Assembly: GCA_902489145.1 (NCBI GenBank)
Contig: CABTYV010000038.1
Location: 1 to 12,507 of the forward strand
DNA: 12,507 nucleotides
Source of the DNA: an uncultured Tissierellia bacterium
Lineage (GTDB): Bacteria; Bacillota; Clostridia; Tissierellales; Peptoniphilaceae
Reading direction: 5' to 3'
A program made the position numbers and the translations under genes. The notes below the pieces were generated by a model. That model was not told the DNA's origin, did not search any database, and saw only the letters and a list, made by a program, of their open reading frames with translations. Numbering within the stretch: position 1 is the stretch's first letter; every line of letters starts with the position of its first letter. Shown here piece after piece: positions 1 through 6,235 of the stretch.

Positions 1-61
1 CCTCAAGCTTTTCCTTATCGCCCGCCGGAGCTAGCAGCTCTGGTTTAGGAGCGGCCTTCAT
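1..61 (-). CDS. U32-family peptidase (collagenase-like), first 20 codons only
   Basis: An open frame begins with ATG at position 61 and runs off the left edge. Its 20 residues read MKAAPKPELLAPAGDKEKLE. The stretch PELLAPAGDKEKLE is the typical opening of peptidase family U32 proteins (YrrN/YrrO-type, including tRNA or rRNA hydroxylation factors such as TrhP and RlhA), which usually start near ELLAPAG-x-x-x-x-L. The first 17 bases overlap the end of the RNase J gene in another frame, which suggests translational coupling. The ribosome site is weak: only GGAAG about 12 nt upstream. U32 genes lie downstream of alaS-ireB-ruvX in B. subtilis, which supports the call. The subfamily cannot be decided from 20 residues. 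Confidence 0.72.
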   Translation of the reverse strand, partial: MKAAPKPELLAPAGDKEKLE

Positions 62-1973
62 GGGCCGAATCTGCTTCCATAATGATAGAAAGGATCATGG
101 GGTTGCGTTGGATCTCTGAGTAGACATAAGATTTGATCTGGTCTCTGATCTCTGATTTCAGGCTCGCCCAATCCTTATTTCTTTTCTTTTCCGCATTCTG
201 GAAGATGGCGCGTACCAGCTTCTTCATCTCCTGGATCATATCGATATTGTCCTTCATATAGACGAAGCCGCGGGAAAGAATTTCAGGGCCGGCGGAAAGA
301 TGGGCTGTATTTTGATCAACCGTTGCCACAATCACGATCATGCCATCGTCTGCCAGGCGCTTGCGGTCGTTTAGGACCACACTGCCCACATCCCCTACGC
401 CCAGACCGTCGATCAGAACCTGCCCCGCCGGCACCTCCTGATCGGTATTGGCGCTGACCTGGTCGCCCCGGCGTTCAAACTCGAAGACGGTACCATTTTT
501 GCCCATTAAAATATGATCCTCCGCCATCCCCATGGACAGGGCCAGGTCCCGGTGGCTGTAGAGCATGCGGGCCTCGCCGTGGGCGGGGATAAAGTAATTG
601 GGCTTAACCAGCGAGTGCATGATCTTCAGCTCCTCTGCACAGGCATGGCCCGATACGTGTACCTCGGCCAGGGAGGAATAAATGAGCTTGGGTCCCATTT
701 CGGTCAATTTATTGATCATATCTCCGATTGATTTCTCATTGCCCGGGATCTGAGAGGCGGAAAGAATGATGGTGTCGGTCGGCTGGATCTGGATCTGTCG
801 ATGGCTGTTGTTGGCCATGCGGGACAGGGCGGACATGGGTTCGCCTTGAGACCCGGTGATCAAAAGCGTAATCTGACTGGGCTTATAGTCCTTGACCTCG
901 TTTATGTTAATCAGAGTATTCTTCTTAACCTTCAGATAGCCTAAATTCATGGCCACCTCTACGTTGGTCAGCATGGAACGTCCGGTAAGCGCCACCTTGC
1001 GGTGGTTGGCTTCCGCCGCCCAGATGATTTGCTGGACCCGGTGGAGGTTGGAGGCAAAGGTCGCTACGATGATCCGGTCCTTGGCCCGTGCAAAAATTTG
1101 CTTGAAGGTCTCCCCGACCGTCCGCTCCGACATGGGGTAACCGGGGTGCTTGACATTGGTGGAATCACTGAACAGGGCCAGGACCCCCTCTTCTCCCAGC
1201 TTGGCCAGGGTCTGAATGTCGGTGGGCTCGTTGTCAATGGGGGTAAAATCGAATTTAAAATCGCCGGTGAAAAGCACCGTGCCCACAGGATTTCGAACGG
1301 CAATGGCGCAGGCATCGGGGATGGAGTGGGCGACGCGGATAAATTGACAGTCAAAAGGCCCCAATTTGAGATGGTCCCCGGCCTTCACGTATTTGATCCA
1401 GTCATAGGAAAGACCATGCTCATTAAATTTATTTTGCAGCATGCCCCCCGTCAATCGCGTACAGTACACATTGACCGGCAGCTTTTTGAGCACATAGGGG
1501 ACTGCTCCATAGTGGTCCTCATGGCCGTGCGTAATGAGGATCCCCCGGACCTTATTTTTATTCTTCTCCAGATAGGTAATATCCGGGATCACCGTATCGA
1601 TCCCCGGCATCTCATCATCTGGGAAGGTCAAGCCACAGTCGATGACAATGATGTCATTGCCATATTCGACTGCGGTCATATTTTTACCAATTTCCATCAA
1701 ACCACCCAGAGGAATGATGCGAAGCTTCTTGGTCGGCGTCTCGATGGTCTTGTTGCGAGGCCTCCGCGCCCGCTCGACCGGCTTTTTCGCCAGACTTTCC
1801 TTTGGCCTACGGCCCCCGGACGGTCCATTCGGCCGGCCCGTCTGGCTTTTTCTGGGTTGGCCAGGCGCCTTGGCTCCCCCGCCTGATCTTGTCGCTGTCG
1901 TTTTGGCTTGCCGCTTGGGGGCTTGCCCCGGATTCCTAGGCCCGGTCTTTTTGACTTCCTGATTCAAAATCAT
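45..1973 (-). CDS. rnj: Ribonuclease J (metallo-beta-lactamase/beta-CASP RNase)
   Basis: RNase J is a cytoplasmic 5'-to-3' exonuclease and endonuclease for mRNA turnover and rRNA maturation. In the 642-residue reading, residues about 83-642 are the conserved enzyme. The zinc-site motif THGHEDH is at 148-154, followed by AHSIPD (His216), GDFKFD (Asp238), ITGSQGEPM at 372-380, VHVSGHA at 438-444 and PAHGE at 463-467. A C-terminal domain ends in RNPMILSIIMEA. Residues 1-82 are a Lys/Arg/Pro/Gly-rich, probably disordered tail that the 555-residue B. subtilis RNase J1 lacks. The start is uncertain. The AGGA ribosome site lies only 1 nt before the ATG at 1973, but 7 nt before an in-frame TTG at 1967, which would give 640 residues. 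The gene overlaps the upstream DUF1292 gene by 38 nt and the downstream U32 gene by 17 nt, so it is probably read as part of the alaS-ireB-ruvX transcript. Confidence 0.96.
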   Translation of the reverse strand: MILNQEVKKTGPRNPGQAPKRQAKTTATRSGGGAKAPGQPRKSQTGRPNGPSGGRRPKESLAKKPVERARRPRNKTIETPTKKLRIIPLGGLMEIGKNMTAVEYGNDIIVIDCGLTFPDDEMPGIDTVIPDITYLEKNKNKVRGILITHGHEDHYGAVPYVLKKLPVNVYCTRLTGGMLQNKFNEHGLSYDWIKYVKAGDHLKLGPFDCQFIRVAHSIPDACAIAVRNPVGTVLFTGDFKFDFTPIDNEPTDIQTLAKLGEEGVLALFSDSTNVKHPGYPMSERTVGETFKQIFARAKDRIIVATFASNLHRVQQIIWAAEANHRKVALTGRSMLTNVEVAMNLGYLKVKKNTLININEVKDYKPSQITLLITGSQGEPMSALSRMANNSHRQIQIQPTDTIILSASQIPGNEKSIGDMINKLTEMGPKLIYSSLAEVHVSGHACAEELKIMHSLVKPNYFIPAHGEARMLYSHRDLALSMGMAEDHILMGKNGTVFEFERRGDQVSANTDQEVPAGQVLIDGLGVGDVGSVVLNDRKRLADDGMIVIVATVDQNTAHLSAGPEILSRGFVYMKDNIDMIQEMKKLVRAIFQNAEKKRNKDWASLKSEIRDQIKSYVYSEIQRNPMILSIIMEADSAHEGRS

Positions 1974-2232
1974 TTCCTTTCTCTGCTTGTATTTCCTCTG
2001 GCTGATTCACCAGGTCCTGGTAGGCCCGACTGGCCTCGTCCCATTCCTGCTGATCCTCTACCAGCTGAAAAACAAAGTCTTCTTGGTCTGGATAATAAGA
2101 AAAAAGGGTGGCCTCCTTCGATAAAGGGTCCTCCAAGTAACAGTATTGCCGATCCTCATATTGGAAGGTCGCGAGCAAACGCACCTCGATCGGGCCAGCT
2201 TCGCCTTGGATTTGGATGACTTGTTCCGTCAC
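1936..2232 (-). CDS. DUF1292 family protein (YrzB-like)
   Basis: This is a 98-residue acidic protein that begins with GTG. The GTG overlaps the ruvX stop codon (shared GTGA), and a strong AAAGGAGG sits 5 nt upstream. The out-of-frame ATG two bases earlier is not used. The central part, with LLATFQYEDRQYCYLED, then LFSYYPDQEDFVFQLVEDQQEWD, matches the DUF1292/YrzB pattern of a short beta-rich domain with many Asp and Glu residues. The C-terminal tail from about residue 75 is polar and not conserved. The biochemical role of the family is unknown. Its steady position after alaS-ireB-ruvX in Firmicutes is the best evidence for the assignment. The last 38 nt overlap the start of RNase J, so translation of the two is probably coupled. 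Confidence 0.88.
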   Translation of the reverse strand: MTEQVIQIQGEAGPIEVRLLATFQYEDRQYCYLEDPLSKEATLFSYYPDQEDFVFQLVEDQQEWDEASRAYQDLVNQPEEIQAEKGNDFESGSQKDRA

Positions 2233-2660
2233 ATGGGCCTCCTTTTATTTTTATCCAACCAGGTTTGCAAAATAAACGCCGCTGCCAATGCATCGACGTA
2301 TTTTTTTCGATTTTCGCGCCGCACCCCTGTTTCCATCAGGACGCGGTCTGCGGATCGGGTACTCATCCGCTCATCTTGATAGGTCACCATCCGACCCAAT
2401 TCCTTTTCCAGGGCTTGCCCAAAGCTTCGTGCGCGCTGGGCAGATGCGCCCAGGTCCCCATTCATATGCCGGGGCAGGCCAATCACAATCTCTTCTACTT
2501 CATAGGTCTCAATGTAGGCTTGAATCCTTGCCAGATCCTCTGCCAGGCTCCTTCGATGGATGGTCTCCTTCGCCTGAGCAATTAAATACGTGGGGTCGCT
2601 GAGCGCCACCCCAATCGTCTTGGTTCCAACATCTAAGCCCATGGCACGGCTCATGGCCAA
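2229..2660 (-). CDS. ruvX: RuvX/YqgF-type putative Holliday junction resolvase / pre-16S rRNA nuclease
   Basis: This 143-residue protein has the RNase H-like fold signature of YqgF/RuvX: GLDVGTKTIGVALSD at residues 8-22, IVIGLPRHMNGD at 58-69, DERMST at 96-101 and YVDALAAAFILQ from about 121. The likely metal ligands are Asp10, Asp96 and Asp123. Family members are described as Holliday junction resolvase-like nucleases and, in E. coli, as the factor that matures the 5' end of 16S rRNA. The start chosen is TTG at 2660, because GAGG lies 5 nt upstream. An ATG at 2654 (11 nt from the same site) would remove two residues and cannot be excluded. The gene follows ireB after an 89-nt gap and overlaps the DUF1292 gene by 4 nt, the usual Firmicutes order. 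Confidence 0.93.
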   Translation of the reverse strand: MAMSRAMGLDVGTKTIGVALSDPTYLIAQAKETIHRRSLAEDLARIQAYIETYEVEEIVIGLPRHMNGDLGASAQRARSFGQALEKELGRMVTYQDERMSTRSADRVLMETGVRRENRKKYVDALAAAFILQTWLDKNKRRPM

Positions 2661-2691
2661 CGCTTCCTCTCTGACTGATCAAAATCGTTCG

Positions 2692-2709
2692 CTTTTCGGT
2701 ACAGAAAAG
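2692..2709 (-). repeat. Small inverted repeat in the ruvX leader
   Basis: A perfect 6-bp inverted repeat (CTTTTC / GAAAAG, 6-nt loop) lies directly next to a second, stronger hairpin in the ireB-ruvX gap. It is short and could occur by chance. No clear promoter was found beside it. Confidence 0.35.
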
Positions 2710-2710
2710 T

Positions 2711-2733
2711 TCGGCCGAAAACAATCCGGCCGA
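2711..2733 (-). repeat. GC-rich hairpin between ireB and ruvX
   Basis: A perfect 7-bp stem, TCGGCCG / CGGCCGA, encloses a 9-nt loop, about 20 nt after the ireB stop. On the minus strand it is followed by ACTTTTCTG, not an uninterrupted T run, so it is a poor intrinsic terminator. It may be a partial terminator or an mRNA processing or stabilising structure that sets ruvX-DUF1292-rnj expression apart from alaS-ireB. The fold is seen in the sequence. The role is inference. Confidence 0.5.
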
Positions 2734-2749
2734 CCTTCCTGATTTCAAA

Positions 2750-3043
2750 TTAATCCAGCTTCTCTACATCCTCTGCGTCTGCTGCCCCTTTTCCTTCCTG
2801 GAGATAGTAGCGCAGGAGCTCTTCCAATAGTTCATCCCGGTCAAGCTGCCGAATGAGCTTCCGGGCGCCCCGATGGCTGGTGATATAGGTGGGGTCCCCC
2901 GACAGGATGTAACCGATCATTTGATTGACCGGGGAATATTCCTTTTCTTTTAATGCTTCATAGACCTCCGTTAAAATTTGCCGATAGGCCTTTTCCTGGT
3001 TAATGGGCGTAAAAAGCATCGTCTCACTGAAATCTTTGGACAT
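2750..3043 (-). CDS. ireB: IreB family regulator (DUF965/UPF0297)
   Basis: This 97-residue protein belongs to the IreB (YrzL, UPF0297) family. In Enterococcus faecalis, IreB is a small dimeric substrate of the PASTA-domain Ser/Thr kinase IreK and lowers cephalosporin resistance. The family core is clear: EVYEALKEKEYSPVNQMIGY at about 24-43, then ILSGDPTYITSHRGARKLIR and DELLEELLRYYL. Thr8 in the N-terminal SETMLF stretch is the likely counterpart of the kinase target Thr. The start at 3043 is fixed by AAGGAGG 5 nt upstream, and the alaS stop codon TAA adjoins this ribosome site. The open frame extends further upstream, but that part lies inside alaS and carries no family similarity. The gene follows alaS by 10 nt, the classic alaS-ireB-ruvX order. 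Confidence 0.95.
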   Translation of the reverse strand: MSKDFSETMLFTPINQEKAYRQILTEVYEALKEKEYSPVNQMIGYILSGDPTYITSHRGARKLIRQLDRDELLEELLRYYLQEGKGAADAEDVEKLD

Positions 3044-3053
3044 CTCTGCCTCC

Positions 3054-5681
3054 TTACTGAATTTGCTCGCGAAGCAAATCCGCACAAGCGGCGATCGCTT
3101 TCTCGACCGCTTTTGGATCCTTGCCACCCGCCGTCGCAAACGCGGGCCGACCACCACCATTTCCTCCACATAGGCGAGCCAGGGCCTGGACGAGCTTACC
3201 GGCATGAGCTCCCTTGGACACGGCCGACTCGTCCATGGATACCACAAAAGAAACCTTGTCTTCTCCCGGTGCCGCCAAAACGATGACGGTGTCCTGCCTG
3301 CCCTCTTTTAAAGCGTCCACTGTATCCTTTAGCTCCGACATGGTCTTGCCCGGCAAAGCGCGCGCAATCAGCTGGAGCGGGCCCACCTGCTGGACCGTTT
3401 CCGAAAGCTTTTTGGAAAGATCGTTGGCAAGCTTCCCTTCCATCGCTGCAAGCTTTCGCTCCAGCTCCTTTTTCTCCTCCTGCAGGGCCGACAGGCGCTC
3501 CAGGAGTCCACCGCTACCTGCTTTGACCAGGCTTTTGGCCTCACGCAAAAGCGCACGATCCGAAAGGCTCGCTTGGTAAGCCGCTCGTCCGGTTAGGGCT
3601 TCAATCCGCCGAACGCCAGACGAAATCCCTTGCTCAGAGAGGATGCGGAAGGAACCGATCTGGGCGGTATTTTCTACATGGGTACCGCCGCAAAGCTCCC
3701 GGGAGAAGTCCCCCATTGACACTACGCGGACCTGGTCCTTATATTTATCTTCAAAAATCCCAATGGCACCTTCGGCCAGGGCCTCCTTGCGGTCAAGAAT
3801 CTTGGTCGTGACCGGGTAGGAATCATAGATCGCCCGGTTGACAATGGCCTCTATCTCCTGAAGTGCCTCCTGGCTTAGGCCCTCGTAGTGGGTGAAGTCG
3901 AAGCGGAGACGCTGGTCCGTGACCAGCGAGCCCGCCTGGTTGATATGATCGCCCAGGACCCTTCGAAGGGCCTGGTTGAGCAGATGGGTAGCGGAATGGT
4001 TGAGCGTAATGTCGTGTCGATATAAGGCGTCCACCCGGGTCTCTACCGAATCTCCCCGGGCAATGCTGCCCGCTTCCACCCGAACGGCATGGAGATAATG
4101 CTCATCCTTATCCTTGCTGGTATGCGCCACGTGAATCTGTCCCCTTGGCGCAAGGACCTGGCCACGGTCTCCAATCTGGCCGCCTCCCTCTCCGTAAAAG
4201 GGCGTCTCATCCAAGAGCAGCTGACCAGCTTCTCCTGCCGCCAGCTGGTCCACCGGCTGGCCATCCCGGAAAAGAGCGAGCACCTGAGCCTGGCCTTCCA
4301 GCCTATCGTAGCCGATAAATTGGGTTGCAGGATAGGCGGAGAGGTCCAGGGTCTTGCTCTCCTCCCAGGCGTGTCCGGCCTTTCTGGCCTTGCGCGATTG
4401 GTCCTTTTGCGCCTGCATCCGCCTTTGGAAATCCTCCACATCTACCTGGATCCCGCGCTCGGCGGTAATCTCCTGGGTCAGATCCAGGGGGAAGCCAAAG
4501 GTGTCGTACAACTGGAAGGCATCTGCGCCGCTTAAAACCGTCTTCGATGCTTCACTCAGGGCATCCAGCTTTTCTTCCAAGAGTGCCAGCCCCTGGTCAA
4601 TGGTTTTCTGGAAATTTTCTTCCTCCCGGACCACGATCTGATAGATGCGCTCCTTGGCCTCCTCCAGGCCGGGATATTCTGCCCGGTAGACCGGAATGAC
4701 CTGATCCATAGCCTTGGTTAAAAATTCTCCCTGGATCCCCAGGAGCTTGCCGTGGCGATAGGCCCGCCGAATCAGACGGCGAAGAATGTAGCCTCGACCT
4801 TCATTGGAGGGAATTACGCCGTCGTGGACCAAAAAGGTCATGGCCTTGGCATGATCGATGATGATCCGCATGGACTCATCTCCCTTGCCCCCCCGTCCGT
4901 ATTTCTTCCCGGATAAGGTCTCAATGGCCGCCCGCAGGGGTAAAAATTCATCCAAATCAAAGATATTGTCCCGATCCTCCGTGAGCAAGGCCAAACGCTC
5001 CAGCCCCATGCCCGTATCGATATTGCCATGCTTCAGGGGCACATAGGTGGTGCCATCCGCTTGACGGTTAAACTGCGTGAAAACCAGGTTCCAGACCTCC
5101 ATGAAACGGTCCGAGTTTTCAGTCGGATCCTTCCCCGGTCCATACTTGGGTCCACGGTCATAGTGAATCTCCGAACAGGGACCACAGGGGCCCTGGTCCA
5201 GCTCCCAGAAATTATCTTCCTTTCCTAGCTTTAGGATCCGCTCCTTAGGAAATCCAACCTCTTCCGTCCAAATCCGGTAGGCTTCTTCGTCTTCTTTATA
5301 AACACTGATCCACAAACGGTCAGGATCCAGCTCAATCACGCTGGTCAAAAAAGTCCATGCCCAATGAATGGCCTCTTTTTTAAAATAATCCCCAAAGGAA
5401 AAATTGCCCAGCATTTCAAAGAAGGTCCCATGACGGGCGGTTTTGCCGACATGATCGATATCCGCCGTCCGCAGGCAGCATTGGGAAGAGGTGGCCCGGT
5501 TTTTGGCCATCTTCTTTTCCCCCAAAAAATAGAGCTTCAACGGCGCCATGCCCGCATTGATCAAGAGCAGGCTGGGATCGTCTTCAGGGATCAAAGAGAA
5601 GCTCTTGAGGCGCAAATGGTCTCTGGATTCAAAAAAATCCAAAAATAAGGTACGACATTCATTTAGTCCAATTTTTTTCAT
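3054..5681 (-). CDS. alaS: Alanyl-tRNA synthetase
   Basis: This 875-residue class II synthetase joins alanine to tRNA-Ala and clears mischarged Ser and Gly. The catalytic domain opens with the typical FLDFFESRDHLRLKSFSLIP. Motif 2 includes HGTFFEMLGNFSFGDYFK at 84-101, and motif 3 includes GMGLERL at 224-230. The editing domain carries HSATH (His562, His566) and CGGTH (Cys674, His678), the four expected zinc ligands. A predicted coiled coil at about 730-772 leads to the C-Ala domain with its Gly-rich CGGNGGG stretch near 848-854. Length matches the family. ATG at 5681 is chosen because AGGAG lies 6 nt upstream. The frame could be extended by 14 codons, but that would put the start inside the promoter region. 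The gene has its own promoter candidate and a short leader without room for a T-box, and heads the alaS-ireB(-ruvX-DUF1292-rnj) transcript. Confidence 0.98.
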   Translation of the reverse strand: MKKIGLNECRTLFLDFFESRDHLRLKSFSLIPEDDPSLLLINAGMAPLKLYFLGEKKMAKNRATSSQCCLRTADIDHVGKTARHGTFFEMLGNFSFGDYFKKEAIHWAWTFLTSVIELDPDRLWISVYKEDEEAYRIWTEEVGFPKERILKLGKEDNFWELDQGPCGPCSEIHYDRGPKYGPGKDPTENSDRFMEVWNLVFTQFNRQADGTTYVPLKHGNIDTGMGLERLALLTEDRDNIFDLDEFLPLRAAIETLSGKKYGRGGKGDESMRIIIDHAKAMTFLVHDGVIPSNEGRGYILRRLIRRAYRHGKLLGIQGEFLTKAMDQVIPVYRAEYPGLEEAKERIYQIVVREEENFQKTIDQGLALLEEKLDALSEASKTVLSGADAFQLYDTFGFPLDLTQEITAERGIQVDVEDFQRRMQAQKDQSRKARKAGHAWEESKTLDLSAYPATQFIGYDRLEGQAQVLALFRDGQPVDQLAAGEAGQLLLDETPFYGEGGGQIGDRGQVLAPRGQIHVAHTSKDKDEHYLHAVRVEAGSIARGDSVETRVDALYRHDITLNHSATHLLNQALRRVLGDHINQAGSLVTDQRLRFDFTHYEGLSQEALQEIEAIVNRAIYDSYPVTTKILDRKEALAEGAIGIFEDKYKDQVRVVSMGDFSRELCGGTHVENTAQIGSFRILSEQGISSGVRRIEALTGRAAYQASLSDRALLREAKSLVKAGSGGLLERLSALQEEKKELERKLAAMEGKLANDLSKKLSETVQQVGPLQLIARALPGKTMSELKDTVDALKEGRQDTVIVLAAPGEDKVSFVVSMDESAVSKGAHAGKLVQALARLCGGNGGGRPAFATAGGKDPKAVEKAIAACADLLREQIQ

Positions 5682-5696
5682 GATTCTCTCCTCGTT

Positions 5697-5731
5697 TTTT
5701 CTCCTTGTATTATAACACAGCAAGGAGAAAA
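5697..5731. promoter_or_regulatory. 11-bp perfect inverted repeat over the alaS promoter, possible operator
   Basis: TTTTCTCCTTG at 5697-5707 is the exact reverse complement of CAAGGAGAAAA at 5721-5731. The 13-bp spacer contains the predicted -10 element. One arm covers the expected transcription start and the other covers the -15 to -30 region. This is the geometry of a repressor operator that blocks RNA polymerase. As RNA only the downstream arm would be transcribed from this promoter, so a DNA-level role fits better than a hairpin. The regulator is unknown. The Rrf2 protein encoded next door is a candidate, though nothing in the repeat proves it. Confidence 0.5.
5709..5717 (-). promoter_or_regulatory. 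Extended -10 promoter of alaS
   Basis: On the minus strand TGTTATAAT is a perfect TATAAT preceded by TGn, an extended -10 element. No good -35 hexamer sits 16-18 bp upstream, which extended -10 promoters tolerate. Transcription would start near 5702, giving a leader of about 20 nt before the alaS ATG at 5681. Confidence 0.65.
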
Positions 5732-5733
5732 CG

Positions 5734-5763
5734 AAGGGCCAACCGAGCGCTCGGTTGGCCCTT
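5734..5763 (-). terminator. Palindromic terminator after the rrf2-family gene
   Basis: This 30-bp perfect palindrome runs from AAGGGCCAACCGAG to its complement and is centred at 5748/5749. It begins about 10 nt after the regulator's stop codon and can form a very stable GC-rich hairpin. On the minus strand it is followed by CGTTTTCTCC, an interrupted T tract. On the plus strand it is followed by TTTCTTCTATTT, so it could act in both directions. It separates the leuS/rrf2 transcript from alaS. Confidence 0.8.
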
Positions 5764-5772
5764 TTCTTCTAT

Positions 5773-6186
5773 TTAGATCGCTCGATAGAGCTCCGCCATA
5801 TCCGCCAGGGTTTCTGATTGCGTCGTCTCTTCGATCGCCTGACTCATCCGCCTGATGATCAGCCGGGTAGGACAGTTAAGGTTCCCACCGGGACACTCGC
5901 CGCATTGGGTACAGTCGGCAAGCCACAGGGCCCCCTCCAGGCAATTGAGCAAGTCAAGGATCCTGATCTGATCCGCCGGTCTTGCCAGCTCATAGCCGCC
6001 CCGGATCCCTCGAACCGATCGGATAAAATGATCGCCCTTCAGCAGGCGAAAAAGCTGCTCCAGATAGCTGTCACTCAGCTCTAAGGCCTGGGCAATCTCG
6101 GAAGTGGAAATGGGCGCTCGATCTTCATTGGCGGCGATATAGGTCATCGCCCGTAAACCGTAGCGACTTCTGGTCGATAATTTCAA
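5773..6186 (-). CDS. Rrf2-family transcriptional regulator, IscR-like with a Cys cluster
   Basis: This 137-residue protein is an Rrf2 winged-helix regulator. The N-terminus MKLSTRSRYGLRAMTYIA, the recognition region LSDSYLEQLFRLLK (38-50) and RSVRGIRGGYELARP (56-70) are typical. Cys92, Cys95, Cys98 and Cys105 in DCTQCGECPGGNLNC stand where IscR-type members bind a [2Fe-2S] cluster, and Cys82 is a further cysteine. CymR of B. subtilis, found at the matching place, has no such cluster as I recall it, so an Fe-S or redox sensor is more likely than a CymR-type cysteine-metabolism repressor. The start is TTG at 6186 with GGAGG 6 nt upstream. The gene is 38 nt downstream of leuS and is followed by a strong terminator and then alaS. 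In many clostridia such a gene is followed by iscS, iscU and mnmA before alaS; none is present here. Confidence 0.92.
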   Translation of the reverse strand: MKLSTRSRYGLRAMTYIAANEDRAPISTSEIAQALELSDSYLEQLFRLLKGDHFIRSVRGIRGGYELARPADQIRILDLLNCLEGALWLADCTQCGECPGGNLNCPTRLIIRRMSQAIEETTQSETLADMAELYRAI

Positions 6187-6207
6187 GCGGAACCTCCTCT
6201 AAATCTC

Positions 6208-6235
6208 TAGTAAAATGCTTTTCTTTATTTTACTA
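6208..6235. repeat. 9-bp inverted repeat at the leuS end / rrf2 leader
   Basis: TAGTAAAAT (6208-6216) and ATTTTACTA (6227-6235) form a perfect inverted repeat with a 10-bp spacer. It overlaps the last codons and stop of leuS and ends about 22 bp before the rrf2 start codon. It is AT-rich with no T run after it, so it is a weak terminator at best. It could be an autoregulatory operator of the Rrf2 protein, with a poor promoter (TTGTAG ... TTTACT on the minus strand) overlapping it. Its sequence does not resemble the repeat at the alaS promoter. Confidence 0.4.

Noticed and set aside
1002..1886. Long plus-strand open frame (294 codons) opposite RNase J
   Set aside because: It lies wholly antisense to a clear RNase J gene, has no recognisable protein motif, and is explained by the codon bias and GC content of the real gene.
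3044..3247. In-frame upstream extension of ireB to 165 residues
   Set aside because: The extra 68 residues lie inside alaS and do not resemble the IreB family, while a perfect ribosome site marks the ATG at 3043.
5682..5723. Upstream extension of alaS by 14 codons
   Set aside because: It would start in the promoter region, upstream of the predicted transcription start, and conserved AlaRS similarity begins only after the ATG at 5681.
5682..5772. T-box riboswitch upstream of alaS
   Set aside because: Only 91 nt lie between the genes and I see no specifier loop or T-box sequence; the hairpin there is a simple palindromic terminator.
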